A stretch of DNA of 64,000 bases from Rhabdophis nuchalis (Eukaryota; Chordata; Lepidosauria; Squamata; Natricidae): the NCBI GenBank assembly GCA_039707465.1, contig CM077643.1, positions 327,770,919 through 327,834,918 of the forward strand, given 5' to 3'. Position 1 is the first letter of the stretch; every line of letters begins with the position of its first letter. Shown one piece after another: positions 11,865 to 22,129 of this stretch. The notes beneath the pieces are model-generated. The model saw only the letters and a program-made list of their open reading frames with translations, had not been told where the DNA came from and did not search any database. Position numbers and translations under genes: made by a program.

Positions 11865-12814
11865 AACCATGACCTGGATGACTGAGACAATGTCAGTTAA
11901 TGTGTCTATAAACATTTATGAGTGGTTATAGAAAAATATGTATATGTGAGAAGAAGACAAGGAACAAAATCAGGGCTTTAGACATAGAAAAGGTGAGTTT
12001 TAATTCTGTTGCATGATGCAACTGATGTCAGGGAAATTCAATTCACATCAGCAAAGATCCCTTTATTAATACAAAGAATTTTGGTGGAGTGATTTGTCAA
12101 GCATAAAGGTGATGGACTTCACAAGAGAGGAGTAATGTTTTCCTGCCTTATTTCTGATTTTAGAACATATTGCTAATATCTTTTAAAAGAACTACTTCCA
12201 TCCAACCATTGAAAGTTTGAATTTGAAGATGATGAAGGGAAATGATAGTCCAGAACAAAGCCTTACAGTATAACCAAAAAAAATGAAATTTGGTGGCTCC
12301 ATGACAGTATTTGAGAGCCCCTCCCTCAAAAAGGTTGCCAGCAAATTATACGCATAATTAAATGTGTACCTGAATGGTAATTATATTAATTGTATTGAAT
12401 TAAGGAAGCTTAATTTTAGTTAGTTTCAAATGTCAATTACGATAAATCCAATCTATTTTCTGGCTGTATCCACTTATTTTGATCCTACCTGCTTTTGTGA
12501 GAATGTACTTTCTCTCTGCTCAGCATATTATAGGCTCTCAGAAGCGCAGAATCACCTGACATAATCATCTTTCATTCTCCTCCTCTTTCTAGAAAAAATA
12601 TGCTATAGCATAGGTAGTTGTAGTGGCTTCCATGTGATTTTAGGCAGTAGATGATATTTTTGTTTCTGGTTTTAATTCTGTAAAATGGTCAACACTGATT
12701 CTGAATTAAATGTAAATATTGGAAACATCTATGCTGTAAGCATGTTTAGAAATAGGCTCATGGTATCAACATCACACTAAAGATGTCCCAGACTCAAGAG
12801 CAGGGAAGAAGCTC
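11865..12814. other. unique AT-rich DNA
   Basis: No repeat family or exon was recognised. The block near 12350-12480 is repeat-free and rich in AATTA cores. Confidence 0.5.
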
Positions 12815-13516
12815 AAATATATAAGCTTCATCTGAACTGGAACTGGATATGCCTAGTCTAACAAAGAGAAGGACTAGGAGGTGACAGGATAGCAGTCTTC
12901 CAATATTTGAGGGGCTGACACAAAGAAGAGGAGGACAATCTATTATCCAAAGCACCTGAAGCAGTGGTGATTCCTGGTATGGTGCAACGGGGCCAGGCGT
13001 CCACCACATGAATGCGCGCAGCGTGCGTGCACACACATGCAGCACACACATGCATCCTACCCTCCAGCGACGCCTCTGCGAGCCTCCACAATGCTCCAGC
13101 TGCACATGCACAGAAGCGTGAAGAGTTCAAATACAGGTAAGGACGATGGGCGGGTGGGCGGGCCCTCTGGAGCACCGTACTGGAATGGTACCCAGTGCTC
13201 TGGGCAGACACTGGTATGCCCATACCAGGGCGTACCGCCTGCAACCCACTACTGACAACAGGACAACAAGTAACAGTTGGAAACTTATCAAGGAGAGATT
13301 CAGCCTAAAACTAAGGGGATATTTCCTGACAGTGAGACAATTAATCAGTGAAACGACTTGCTTCCAGATCTTGTGGGTGCTCTTAACAGTGGAGTTTTTA
13401 AGAACAGATTAGACAACCATTTGTCTGAAATGGTAATGGCTCTCCTGCTTGAAGAGAGAGTTGGACTAGAAAACCTCCAAAGTCCCTTTCAACTCTTGTT
13501 ATTCTGAATCTTATTC
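12815..13516 (+). mobile_element. CR1-L3 ('Snake1'-type) LINE 3' end, split by a MITE
   Basis: The sequence follows the CR1-L3 3' region: 'ctagtctaac...gacaggatagcagtcttccaatatttgaggggctg', then after the MITE 'ggaaacttatcaaggagag...aaactaaggggatatttcctgaca', ending near 'tttcaactcttgttattctgaatcttattctgaa'. The ending is a decayed (ATTCT)n tail typical of this snake-abundant family. Other copies at 27700, 60785 and (reverse) 63431 confirm the order. It is 5'-truncated and non-coding here. Confidence 0.85.
12962..13254. mobile_element. hAT-like MITE inserted in CR1
   Basis: The insert starts CAGTGGTGATTCC and ends CCCACTACTG, matching the CAGTGGTGG terminus class. It interrupts the CR1 between 'caaagcacctgaag' and 'aggacaacaag', which are adjacent in other copies. 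The flanking 8-mers ACCTGAAG and ACAACAGG agree only partly, so the TSD has decayed. The interior is GC- and CpG-rich with tandem GCATGC and CACA motifs. Confidence 0.7.
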
Positions 13517-13825
13517 TGAATTTTTCTGTTGCTGATTATTGACTTGATTCTTTAGATTTTGTCAGCCCTTTGAGGCAGTTCAGACAGGATGCACAAACAT
13601 TGTGCCTGTAATGCAACCTCTTGTTGTAAGTTTACAGTAATAGAATCTTGCACATCTTGAAAGTACCTCTCTTTTACTTTTTTCTCCCCTTTCACTTTTC
13701 AGAAAACTAGGAAGAGTCCTTCTGAAATGCTTCCCACACTCCTGTGACCTAAGATACTTTTTTTTTTGGCTTAGTTTTCTAAGCTGTGGCATTTCATCCT
13801 TTCTCCCAAGATCATTCCCATATAC

Positions 13826-14269
13826 CCGTGATGGCAAACCTATGGCACGCGTGCCACAGGTGGCACGCAGAGCCATTTCTGAGGGCACACAAGATATTGT
13901 CCTGTCAGCTCCAGCACTCATGCATACACTGGCCAGCTGATTTTTGGCCTTGATTTTCAGCAGTTTTTTGTCCTCTGGAGGCTTCAGGAAAGCCTCCAGA
14001 GAGCAAAAAATGAACTTACCGGGCCCACCAGAAGTTGGAAAATGGGCTGTTTCTGGCCTCCGGAGGGCCTCTGGGAGGGGGGCGTTTTGACTCTTTCCTG
14101 GCTCCCAAAAAGTTGTGTGTGTATGCGCAGGGCAGCAGAGCAGGGTGTCACACACGCATGCACAGGGGGCATGGCATGGGGGGATTATGGGGGTGGGCAC
14201 CTGAGTGCATGCAATATTGCGCAAGTGCGTGCTTTTGGCACCCAAGGCAAAAAAGGTTCGCTATCACTG
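13826..14269. mobile_element. complete hAT-like MITE, family 'GTGATGGCGAACC'
   Basis: 444 bp with termini CCGTGATGGCAAACC and GGTTCGCTATCACTG, inverted copies of each other. It is bounded by an exact 8-bp TSD, CCATATAC at 13818-13825 and 14270-14277, diagnostic of hAT-type insertion. The interior is GC-rich, with repeated 'cctccagag' and 'cctgg' blocks and many CpG and GCATGC motifs, and no transposase. Open frames on both strands (up to 221 codons) are by-products of the composition. Confidence 0.92.
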
Positions 14270-14280
14270 CCATATACTAT

Positions 14281-14400
14281 TACATATTTATATAGCAATA
14301 GCATTTAGACTTATACACTACTCCATAGTGCTATACAGCCCTCTCTAAGTGGTTTGCAGAGTCAGCATATTGCTCCCAACAATCTGGACCTTCATTTTAC
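14281..14400. mobile_element. unclassified interspersed repeat fragment
   Basis: The stretch 'atagcaatagcatttagacttatacactactccatagtgctatacagccctctctaag' recurs in part near 40068-40105. From memory it resembles a very common squamate repeat end, but I cannot assign the family. It starts just after the MITE. Confidence 0.5.
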
Positions 14401-15584
14401 CCACCTTAACTTGACTTTCAAGATTCAGTTTTTCCACCTTAACAACAATAAACGGTCATTCCTGAGGTCCCTACTGATCCGTATTGATCTTGTCCTCTCT
14501 GAAATCTGAGAACTCATTCTCAGAATCTTTTTTATGATTAAATTACTCAAGGCAGTGGGTTGTATTTACCTCCATTCAAGTTAGCAACAAGGAGGCAGTA
14601 TCACATATAGAAAAATCATCACAGCACGATGATAAAAGAAACACAGTAGTTTCTTCTCAGAAACAGATCAAATGACCCACTCCCGGAGCCCTACTTTTAT
14701 CACAGTCCAAACTCTTTAGTCACTGACTATCTGATGGATTTTAACCCAGCTGGTTCATTCGTTTCATGTTAGGTGAGCTTTCAGACTACTTTCTTAATGA
14801 GCATCCTTCTGGATTTTATGTATCCAGAGAAACCATGGAGGTATCTGAAATGCTCACTTACAATACTAGCATTCTTGAAACTTACCAATATTTATTTTAT
14901 TTTACTTTACTTTATTGCCATTGCACATCATACAACAAAATTAAATGCCATATTCAGTGTATTTTTAGCAATACACACAGAGAGGTCTCCATCAATTAGG
15001 CTCTGAAAACTTTGATCTGCTTGTACACATTGGATCAAGTCAGTAAATAGGTAATGTAGTAAAAGGAGCTTTAGGGCAGCATAATAGAACATTGTAGGAA
15101 AGGTATCTGAGACAGAATACACTGGTCTACAAATTTTGGGAAATTATCGACCTCTGAGATAATTTAATTTTACATATTTTGATTCGATAAATAAGAAAAC
15201 TGGTGATAATGGTGCAGGTTGGCTAAAGTTTTCAAGATATTTCACAATAAAGATTTAAACACAGGCAGGTATATTTGCCTACAAGGGAGGGAAAGGTCTA
15301 ATGATCATGATGCCTTGTAACTTCTCGACAAAGTACAGTAGAACAATGAAAATGGTACCACATGGAAGTGTATAAATTTATCTTTTCACTTTGAGAACAG
15401 CAAGAGAGATGACTATGAAAAACAAATTTCCTTAAGTCCAACAAAACCCTTGGTGCAAACATGTCACTGAAAATTCACTTCTTACACTCATATTTACACT
15501 AATTCCCTTTGAATTGGGGGCCAATGAGTGATGAACATGGGGAGAGATTGCACCAGGATGTTGCGGGCATGAAGAAGTAATAAA
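14401..15584. other. unique non-coding DNA
   Basis: No element termini or exons were recognised. Two overlapping 77-codon frames near 14766-15006 are in different frames of the same DNA and have no domain. Confidence 0.5.
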
Positions 15585-16530
15585 CTGGATGGGTAGTAAC
15601 AAACTCAAACTCAACCCGTCCAAGACCGAGTGGCTGTGGTTTCCGGCACCCCGGTTTAGCCAGATAAGTCCAACACTGGCCATTGGGGGCGAACAACTTG
15701 CCCCCGTGGAGAGGGCGCGCAACTTGGGCGTCCTCCTGGATTCCCGGCTGTCTATGGAGGACCATGTGGCAGCCGTGGCCAGGGGCCGTTCTATCAGGTT
15801 TGCCTGATACGCCAGTTGCGCCCCTTACTAGACCGGGGGGCCCTTTGCACAGTCACTCAAGCGCTCGTGACATCTCGGCTGGATTACTGTAACGCTCTCT
15901 ACATGGGGCTCCCCTTGAGGTGCACTCGAAAGCTACAGTTAGTGCAGAATGCGGCCGCACGGGTGGTTATGGGTGCCTCAAGGCAAGCCCACGTAACACC
16001 TCTCCTGCGCGAGCTGCACTGGCTGCCTGTGGTCTTTCGAGTGCGCTTCAAGGTGTTGACTACCATCTCTAAATCGCTCCATGGCTCGGGGCCTAGCTAT
16101 ATACGAGACCGCCTCCTGCCCCATACATCCCTTCGTCCGGTCCGCTCCCACAGAGCGGGCCTTCACCGGGTGCCGTCGGCTGGGCAATGCCGGCTGGCGA
16201 CACCCAGGGGAAGAGCCTTCTCTGTGGCGGGCCCGGGCCTCTGGAACGACCTACCCCCCGACCTTCGCACTACCTCGGACCTCCGCCTCTTCCGCAAACG
16301 TCTTAAGACGTACTTATTCCAACAAGCCGGCCTAGGATAGCCCCCCGCTTCTGACTTTTTAAATATAAATTATAATTTGGTTACGGTTTTAATAATGGGT
16401 TTTAACACAGGTTAATTAATTTAATATATTTTTTATTGATGTATATTGTATTTATGGTTTTATATGGTGCCTGTGCGCCGCCCTGGGTCCTAACAAGGAG
16501 AAGGGTGGGGTATAAATTTGATAAAATCTA
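15585..16530 (+). mobile_element. L2-clade LINE, 5'-truncated, TTTAATAAAA-tail subfamily
   Basis: The element begins abruptly in the ORF2 thumb region (GSNKLKLNPSKTEWL). It runs through the C-terminal domain and 3' UTR to the terminal hairpin CCGCCCTGGGTCC...GAAGGGTGGGG and a short 'ataaatttgataaaat' tail. The copy is about 945 bp. Its 3' UTR matches the copies at 22130, 32640 (reverse), 50279 and 58324 (reverse), which form one subfamily here. Confidence 0.92.
15589..16340 (+). pseudogene. L2 ORF2 C-terminal fragment, frameshifted
   Basis: Two overlapping frames (15589-15807 and 15816-16340) together represent the region downstream of the RT catalytic box: LKLNPSKTEW, then LRPLLDRGALCTVTQAL, LQLVQNAAARVV, LHWLPVVFRVRFKVL, RGRAFSV and LWNDLPPDLRT. 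A small deletion near 15785-15792, where the 22163 copy has a longer G run, throws the frame. No RT catalytic aspartates are present, so it cannot encode an active enzyme. Apart from this shift the frame is open, pointing to a fairly recent insertion. Confidence 0.9.
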
Positions 16531-19055
16531 AATATAAATATAGAAAAGATATCAAAGGAAAGTCCGTCCATGCTTGCTGATTATTGCTGGAATTTCCACA
16601 GAGATGATCCTACTGCAGTTCACAAGAGAAAAAGCCAAAAAGTGCAGTTTAGATACTGAATAAAGATGGTTTAACCTGATGTTAGAGCTTGTCAGTTTTT
16701 CATGCAAAAAGCATGAAAATGTTACATGAAAAACCAATACATGAATGGAAAGTTATGTTATTGGTATCAATAAAAAGATAAATTAATAATGATTGGTGTG
16801 GTACCATTCTCATTGCTAGATCACATTTTGAAGAAAAGTTATGGAGCATAATCACACAACCCCTCGTAATTTTGAATTATTTTGATGCAATTTTGACCTG
16901 AAGCTATATCTTGGAAACTGGAGACAATTAATTAAGACTTAACTTTCCTTTATTAGTGACTTAACTTTTCTTTATTAGTGACTTAGTTCTGGTAAAATTA
17001 AGCTACTTTCATTTCTGAGACTTTCTCCTTGTAGACCAGTGATATTAATTTTAAACCCACCCCCATGGTAATTTCTTCTCATTGCATCCTAAATTTGATG
17101 TAGATATTTTTTCCTCATGTTTTCCCCTTTTCTTTGTTCATTTAAATCAATGACCCAGTAAGCAGGCGTAAGAAGTTCAAAATACTGAAATAATTTTAGT
17201 TGATTATGTTCCTAGCTTTGAATGAAAAGTAATATGATTATTCCATTAACTGATCCATTAACTAATCCTTGAGCCAGCTGTGTTCTGGGTTGACAGTGGA
17301 ACAATTTGCCCACCTTTCCTTTCAAAATGATCTGAATAAGGAATGTCCATAAGGAGGATCAAAACATCAAAAAAAGAAGAAGCCATAATTGTATAATAGA
17401 AAGCCTGGCCCTTTTTGAATGTGTATTGATGTTACAGTACAAAGGGGTGGGACATTAATTACTAGATCATGGCCATCATTTTGACTCTTTTTGACATTCA
17501 CATCCATCGCTGCTATCCTCTATGAAGCTGTTAGATGATTGATGATGTTTCTGATAATCCATGACTATGAATAGACATTGGAATTCTGAATTCTGAATAT
17601 GATGTGACATGCATTGCCTCTTTCCTAGGCCCGAATGGAATTACTTGCTGTCATGAGGATTGTGGGTGGAAAGTATCTCTGGAATGACAGGATTTCAGCT
17701 CCAAACCCCTAATATACAGCTCTTTATTTGTTCTTTTGATCATCTCAAGCAGTTGTCAGTTCTGAGATTATTACAGAACTTTGTGTCTTAGGCTGAAGCA
17801 AATAGAAAATGCTTGAAACAGCTTATTTCCCCCCCCCCCAAAATAAAGTAGATTATTAGTAGATAATTCAAAATATGTATTCTGAAAATGCATATTACTA
17901 TACATTTCAGATTACAACATTATACATAAATTGAAGTGTGTTTATTGTTTGGAACATAAATCTCCCTCTATATTCAATAGCAGCAATAGGTTTAACAAGA
18001 ATTTAATTCGTGATTCTGCTTTTTCTCTAATAGGGAGGTGTGGATTGTCATTGCTTTTTCTGTATTTGAGATGTGAAGAGAGAATTATGTGGGCAAGTGC
18101 TTTGGAAATGTCAGATGCCAATGGGTTGAGTGAGAAATGTTTGTTGAAGAGTGAGAAAGCACCAGTGATATCGTTATGCTTTGTGACCCAAATGGATTTT
18201 CTCCAACTGGGAATGTTAATCTCAGGAATAGAGGGATAAAATATTTGTCTGGAGAAAATATCTCGCATGTTGGCAGTGAAATAAATATACATACAGTATG
18301 TATGCATGTATCTATGTATGCATGTATCTATGTACGTATGCATGCGTCCATGTTTGTGTATGTAAACAGAATGTATCATGGATTACAGTTGCCTTGCTAT
18401 TAGTGTTGTTTTTCATTGGTTTGTTATCCTTTATTATGTTGATGAGCAATAGCATATTTTTCCATCTATAAGACATCCCCGTGTATCAGACACCTTCATG
18501 TTTCATGTAGTTTTTTTTATAGTGAGCACATTACAAGCCATCACTGTGAAAAAGCCATCTTGTTAAAGTGAGTTATACAAGAACAGGAAATGCATCATAG
18601 GAACAAAAGATATGAAACCTAGAGTGGCAATGTGATACAGGAAAAACTACAACATAGAGGAATGATAGAGCTGCATATAAGCTGGAGGCTCATCTGGCAT
18701 GTGTGGCCTTCTCCTCTCTGCCTCTGCCTCCTTTGTATAAGACACCCCTCTATTTCAAGTAAATATTTTAAAGAAAAAGTATCATCTTGTACATGGAAAA
18801 ATATGGTACATATTCTGGAATTTTATTTGAAGGCACCATACATGCAAGAATAGAGACGGGGTGAGTTGAAAACAACTCTGTCACAGGTGCATGCTAAGAG
18901 TACTATACTCTGGACTCAAACGTTGTAATTTTCAAAAGTCAATCTGCTAGACATCTACCATATGGTATTGCATAAGGTAGTCCAGATCCAGTCTATCATA
19001 AAAAGAGGGACCGGCACAGCTAGAATGTCTCCTGGTCATTGTTTTCACACCTATA
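16531..19055. other. unique AT-rich DNA with small tandem repeats
   Basis: Contains a 22-bp near-perfect tandem duplication (16937-16958 and 16959-16980), a C run at about 17829-17839 and a (TATG/CATG)n-like tract at 18288-18362. Around 18460-18760, 'tctataagacatcccc' and 'tataagacacccctc' hint at an unclassified DNA-transposon-like repeat. No exon was recognised. Confidence 0.5.
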
Positions 19056-19433
19056 TAGGTAGTCCTGTGCAACAGTTTGTTTAGTGACCGTTCAGAGTTA
19101 TAATGGCATTGAAAAATGTGACTTATGATCTTTTTTCATAGTTGTGACCTTTGGAGCACCCCCATGATCATGTGATCAAAATTCAGATGCTGGACAACTG
19201 GTTCATATTTATGAGCTTTGCTGTATCCCAAGATCATGTGATCATCTTTTGCAACCTTCTGACAAACAAAGTCAATGGATTCACTTAACCACCAGGTTAC
19301 CAACTTATCAACTGCATTGATTCACTTAACAACTGTGGCAAGAAAAGTCAATGGGGCAAAACTCACTTAACAAATCTCTCACTTAAGAAGAGAAATGTTG
19401 GGCTCAATTGTGGCCATAGGTTGAGGACTACCT
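19056..19433. mobile_element. foldback MITE, 'GGTAGTCCT' termini
   Basis: The unit starts TAGGTAGTCCTG and ends GAGGACTACCTC, giving about 9-bp terminal inverted repeats. It is filled with alternating 'cacttaac' and 'gttaagtg'-type motifs in both orientations. Parts of its body ('gggctcaattgtgg', 'aactcacttaacaa') also occur inside the hAT elements at 40425 and 54132. No transposase is present and the TSD is unclear. Confidence 0.7.
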
Positions 19434-21687
19434 CTACTTAAAGAAGTTTGCTTCCTTACCAATAAGGTTCTCTCAAAGATCTGAATATCATAAAGCTGGA
19501 GGCTATTCCTTTGGTATCTCCAAGATGTATTCACTAATTCCATCACTCTCTGAATGGTTTTTTTCATTGTTCTTTTCTTTATAACTTCAAGAATCTTCTT
19601 CATCATCATTTCATTTTCACTCTTCCTAGACTTCATTCATTCATGTGATGCCTGTTGTCTTCTTCCATCCCATTATGAGGTTAGTAATGAAAAACCAGTC
19701 TGGGTTTTAAAACACCAGCAATATTTCAAAGGCTTCAGTGTAATTTCAGAGTTTTCCTTCAGCCACTAATAGTTCATCCCCTCAAATCCTGCTCTTAAAA
19801 TTAAGGTCGGAAAGTGGGTTTCTGGATATGGCTTGGGTTTACAGGAATTGTCATTGCTCAAGAGTCTGAATTTTTAATACCCTCTTAGAATTTTTCAAGG
19901 TTGTGGTACAATGGAGATGCAGATAAATAATTGGAAATTTGATGGGAGGGGGGAATAAAAAAAATCAGTCGTGTTCTTTCTATTGCATGTTCCCCAACCA
20001 AATGGATAGTGGCAATGGTCATGTTGTTCATGTAATTCAATTGGTCTGCTATCAACCAGGTTGATGAAAAGGATAGATAACAGCTGTACCTTGATTTAAA
20101 AGGCAGCAGAGGGGATCTGTGAGAGAAGGTAGGGAATTGTGTGGTTAATCACTTTTGGACCAACCAAGATAGCTTCTTTGGGAAGCACCTGGTAATCTGA
20201 AAATACATACATTTTGCACAGACTTTACGATGATACAGTTCATTCCCAAAATTTTTCCATTTTTGTCACTGCAGTTGGGACTGATTATAGTTAGACTGAT
20301 TCAAGTCGTTGCTGAAAGAAGTTGTATGTATGGGGGTTTGTTTTGCTTTACAGATGCAATGGGGCACATTTTTTTGTACATGTGAGCTCTCATTTGCAGA
20401 AATATCAACTCTGGAAGCATTAATAAGTGATAGAATTCAGAAACACATCTGCAAAGCATTTGGAAGTAGTTTAATTGAAATGGAATGAAAAACAGCATTT
20501 CATGACTGTGTAATTTGGGACTTTGGAGTTAACAAATTTCAAGTCACAAAATCTCACCACTAAACTACGGAATCTCTAGAGAAGTTACTACTAGAGAATG
20601 GGATAAATTTTGCTAATTTCAAATAGTAATTTTGCTATGTTTGCCCTTATCTCCACTGCCCCCAGCCTCCTTCTGGCAAGATAATTAGATCTCCTTAGGC
20701 TTTATTTGGGTCTATGCCTAAAAGGAACATGAGCAGCATTTTGTATGTTTTATGTATTATTTGGGTGCAGGATGGGAATACACAAGACAAACTATGTTAA
20801 GAAGGATACTTTACTTTACCCAATATCTGAAACTTTTGGGCAGCACTATGCAAAATAAGTACCCCAGGGCTCAGTATGAGGAATATAAAACTATCTGACC
20901 AATCTAATGACACTTAGATTTAATATAGACAATCATATTTTTGCAACCAAGAATCAACAAGAGTAAAATTTGCTGCTAGGAGAAAAAGCAGACTTTCCAA
21001 CTTACATTCTGGGTTTCAAAAACTCAAAAAACATCTCAATGGCTAACCTAAAGTTTATATCATCATCAAGATTTAAATTCAAAATTTCAGAAAACAAGTC
21101 AGTCACTGGAAGTGTCAGACGAAGGTTGAGTTTTTTAAGCAAGTGTCATGGCAAGGACTAAATACAATAAGAACCACTGTGACATGAATCCAAAGAATTC
21201 AGAGCATATGCAGCTGAACTGTTGTGAAGTCTGATTGCAACTTGAGACTATACATGTGTGGAATTTTAAACATGAATATTAGTGGAATACAGTTGGCAGT
21301 ACTTCATACTGAGTTCTCGCACCAGGCTGCGTTATAGCGGATATTTCTCTGTGTAGCCAAGCAGTCCACTATCTCCCTGCTTTCTATCTGTTTCATGAAT
21401 ATGGAAGCATTCCCATGGGAGGCAATGAGACTACTCAAAGTCTGAATCATATGAGCAAAGATCAGAAGCGGTAGGCTCTGATGTCATCTCATCATTATTA
21501 TTAGAGCCAGGACATACTGTATCTGACTTTGTCTTACCTTGGTTCTTTCTTTCATCTGGAGATGCCTAGTCAGCCAAGGCCGTGATATTGGTAGAGGTAA
21601 TTCCAGGAGAAAGGCACAGTAAAGCAATTTCATGGCCTAACAAGTAGGAAAGAGACATTGTCGGTTAATTTGCTGATGTTTCTAGGC
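19434..21687. other. unique non-coding DNA
   Basis: No recognised element or exon. The short frames near 19379-19769 and 20301-20498 lack domains and use no consistent strand. Confidence 0.5.
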
Positions 21688-22026
21688 CTGTGATGGTGAA
21701 TCTATGGCATGTGTGCCACAGGTGGAACACAGAGCCATATTTGCCACCATGGCACCTTTTGGTTGGCCCATCAGGCCCTGTTTTTTGCCCTCCCCAGGCT
21801 CCAGAGGCTTTCCTGAAGCCTGGGGAGGGCAAAAACAGCTTCCCCGCCCCTCAGAGGCCTCCAGAGGGTTGGGGGAGACCATTTTCGCCTTATCCAGGCT
21901 TCAGGAAAGCCTCTGGAGCCTGGGGGGAGTGAAAATTTATCCAGCATGGGGGTCACATGTGCATGTGGGGAGGGGTCACGCACATATGTGCAGGGGTCAT
22001 TCGTGTATGCATGGTGTCACTCACAT

Positions 22027-22129
22027 ATTAACAGATTAACAGAGGTGGAAGGGACCTTGCAGGTCATCTAGTCCAACCCCCTGCCCAAGCAGGAGACCCT
22101 ACATTTGCCTCTACCTAGGATCAAACTTC
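22027..22129 (-). mobile_element. CR1-L3-type 3' end fragment nested in the MITE
   Basis: 'attaacagaggtggaagggaccttgcaggtcatctagtccaaccccctgcccaagcagg' is the reverse complement of a CR1-L3 3' terminus. The rest of this insert continues beyond the L2, at about 24976-25020 ('ctcacaaccttctgtttgtgaggcaagagctccaccac'). The L2 therefore inserted into it. Confidence 0.75.

Noticed and set aside
13580..14245. 221-codon minus-strand frame
   Set aside because: Most of it lies in a MITE with exact TSD, with opposing frames on the other strand and no domain.
16937..16980. 22-bp tandem duplication
   Set aside because: Real, but too small and isolated to suggest function; ordinary replication slippage.
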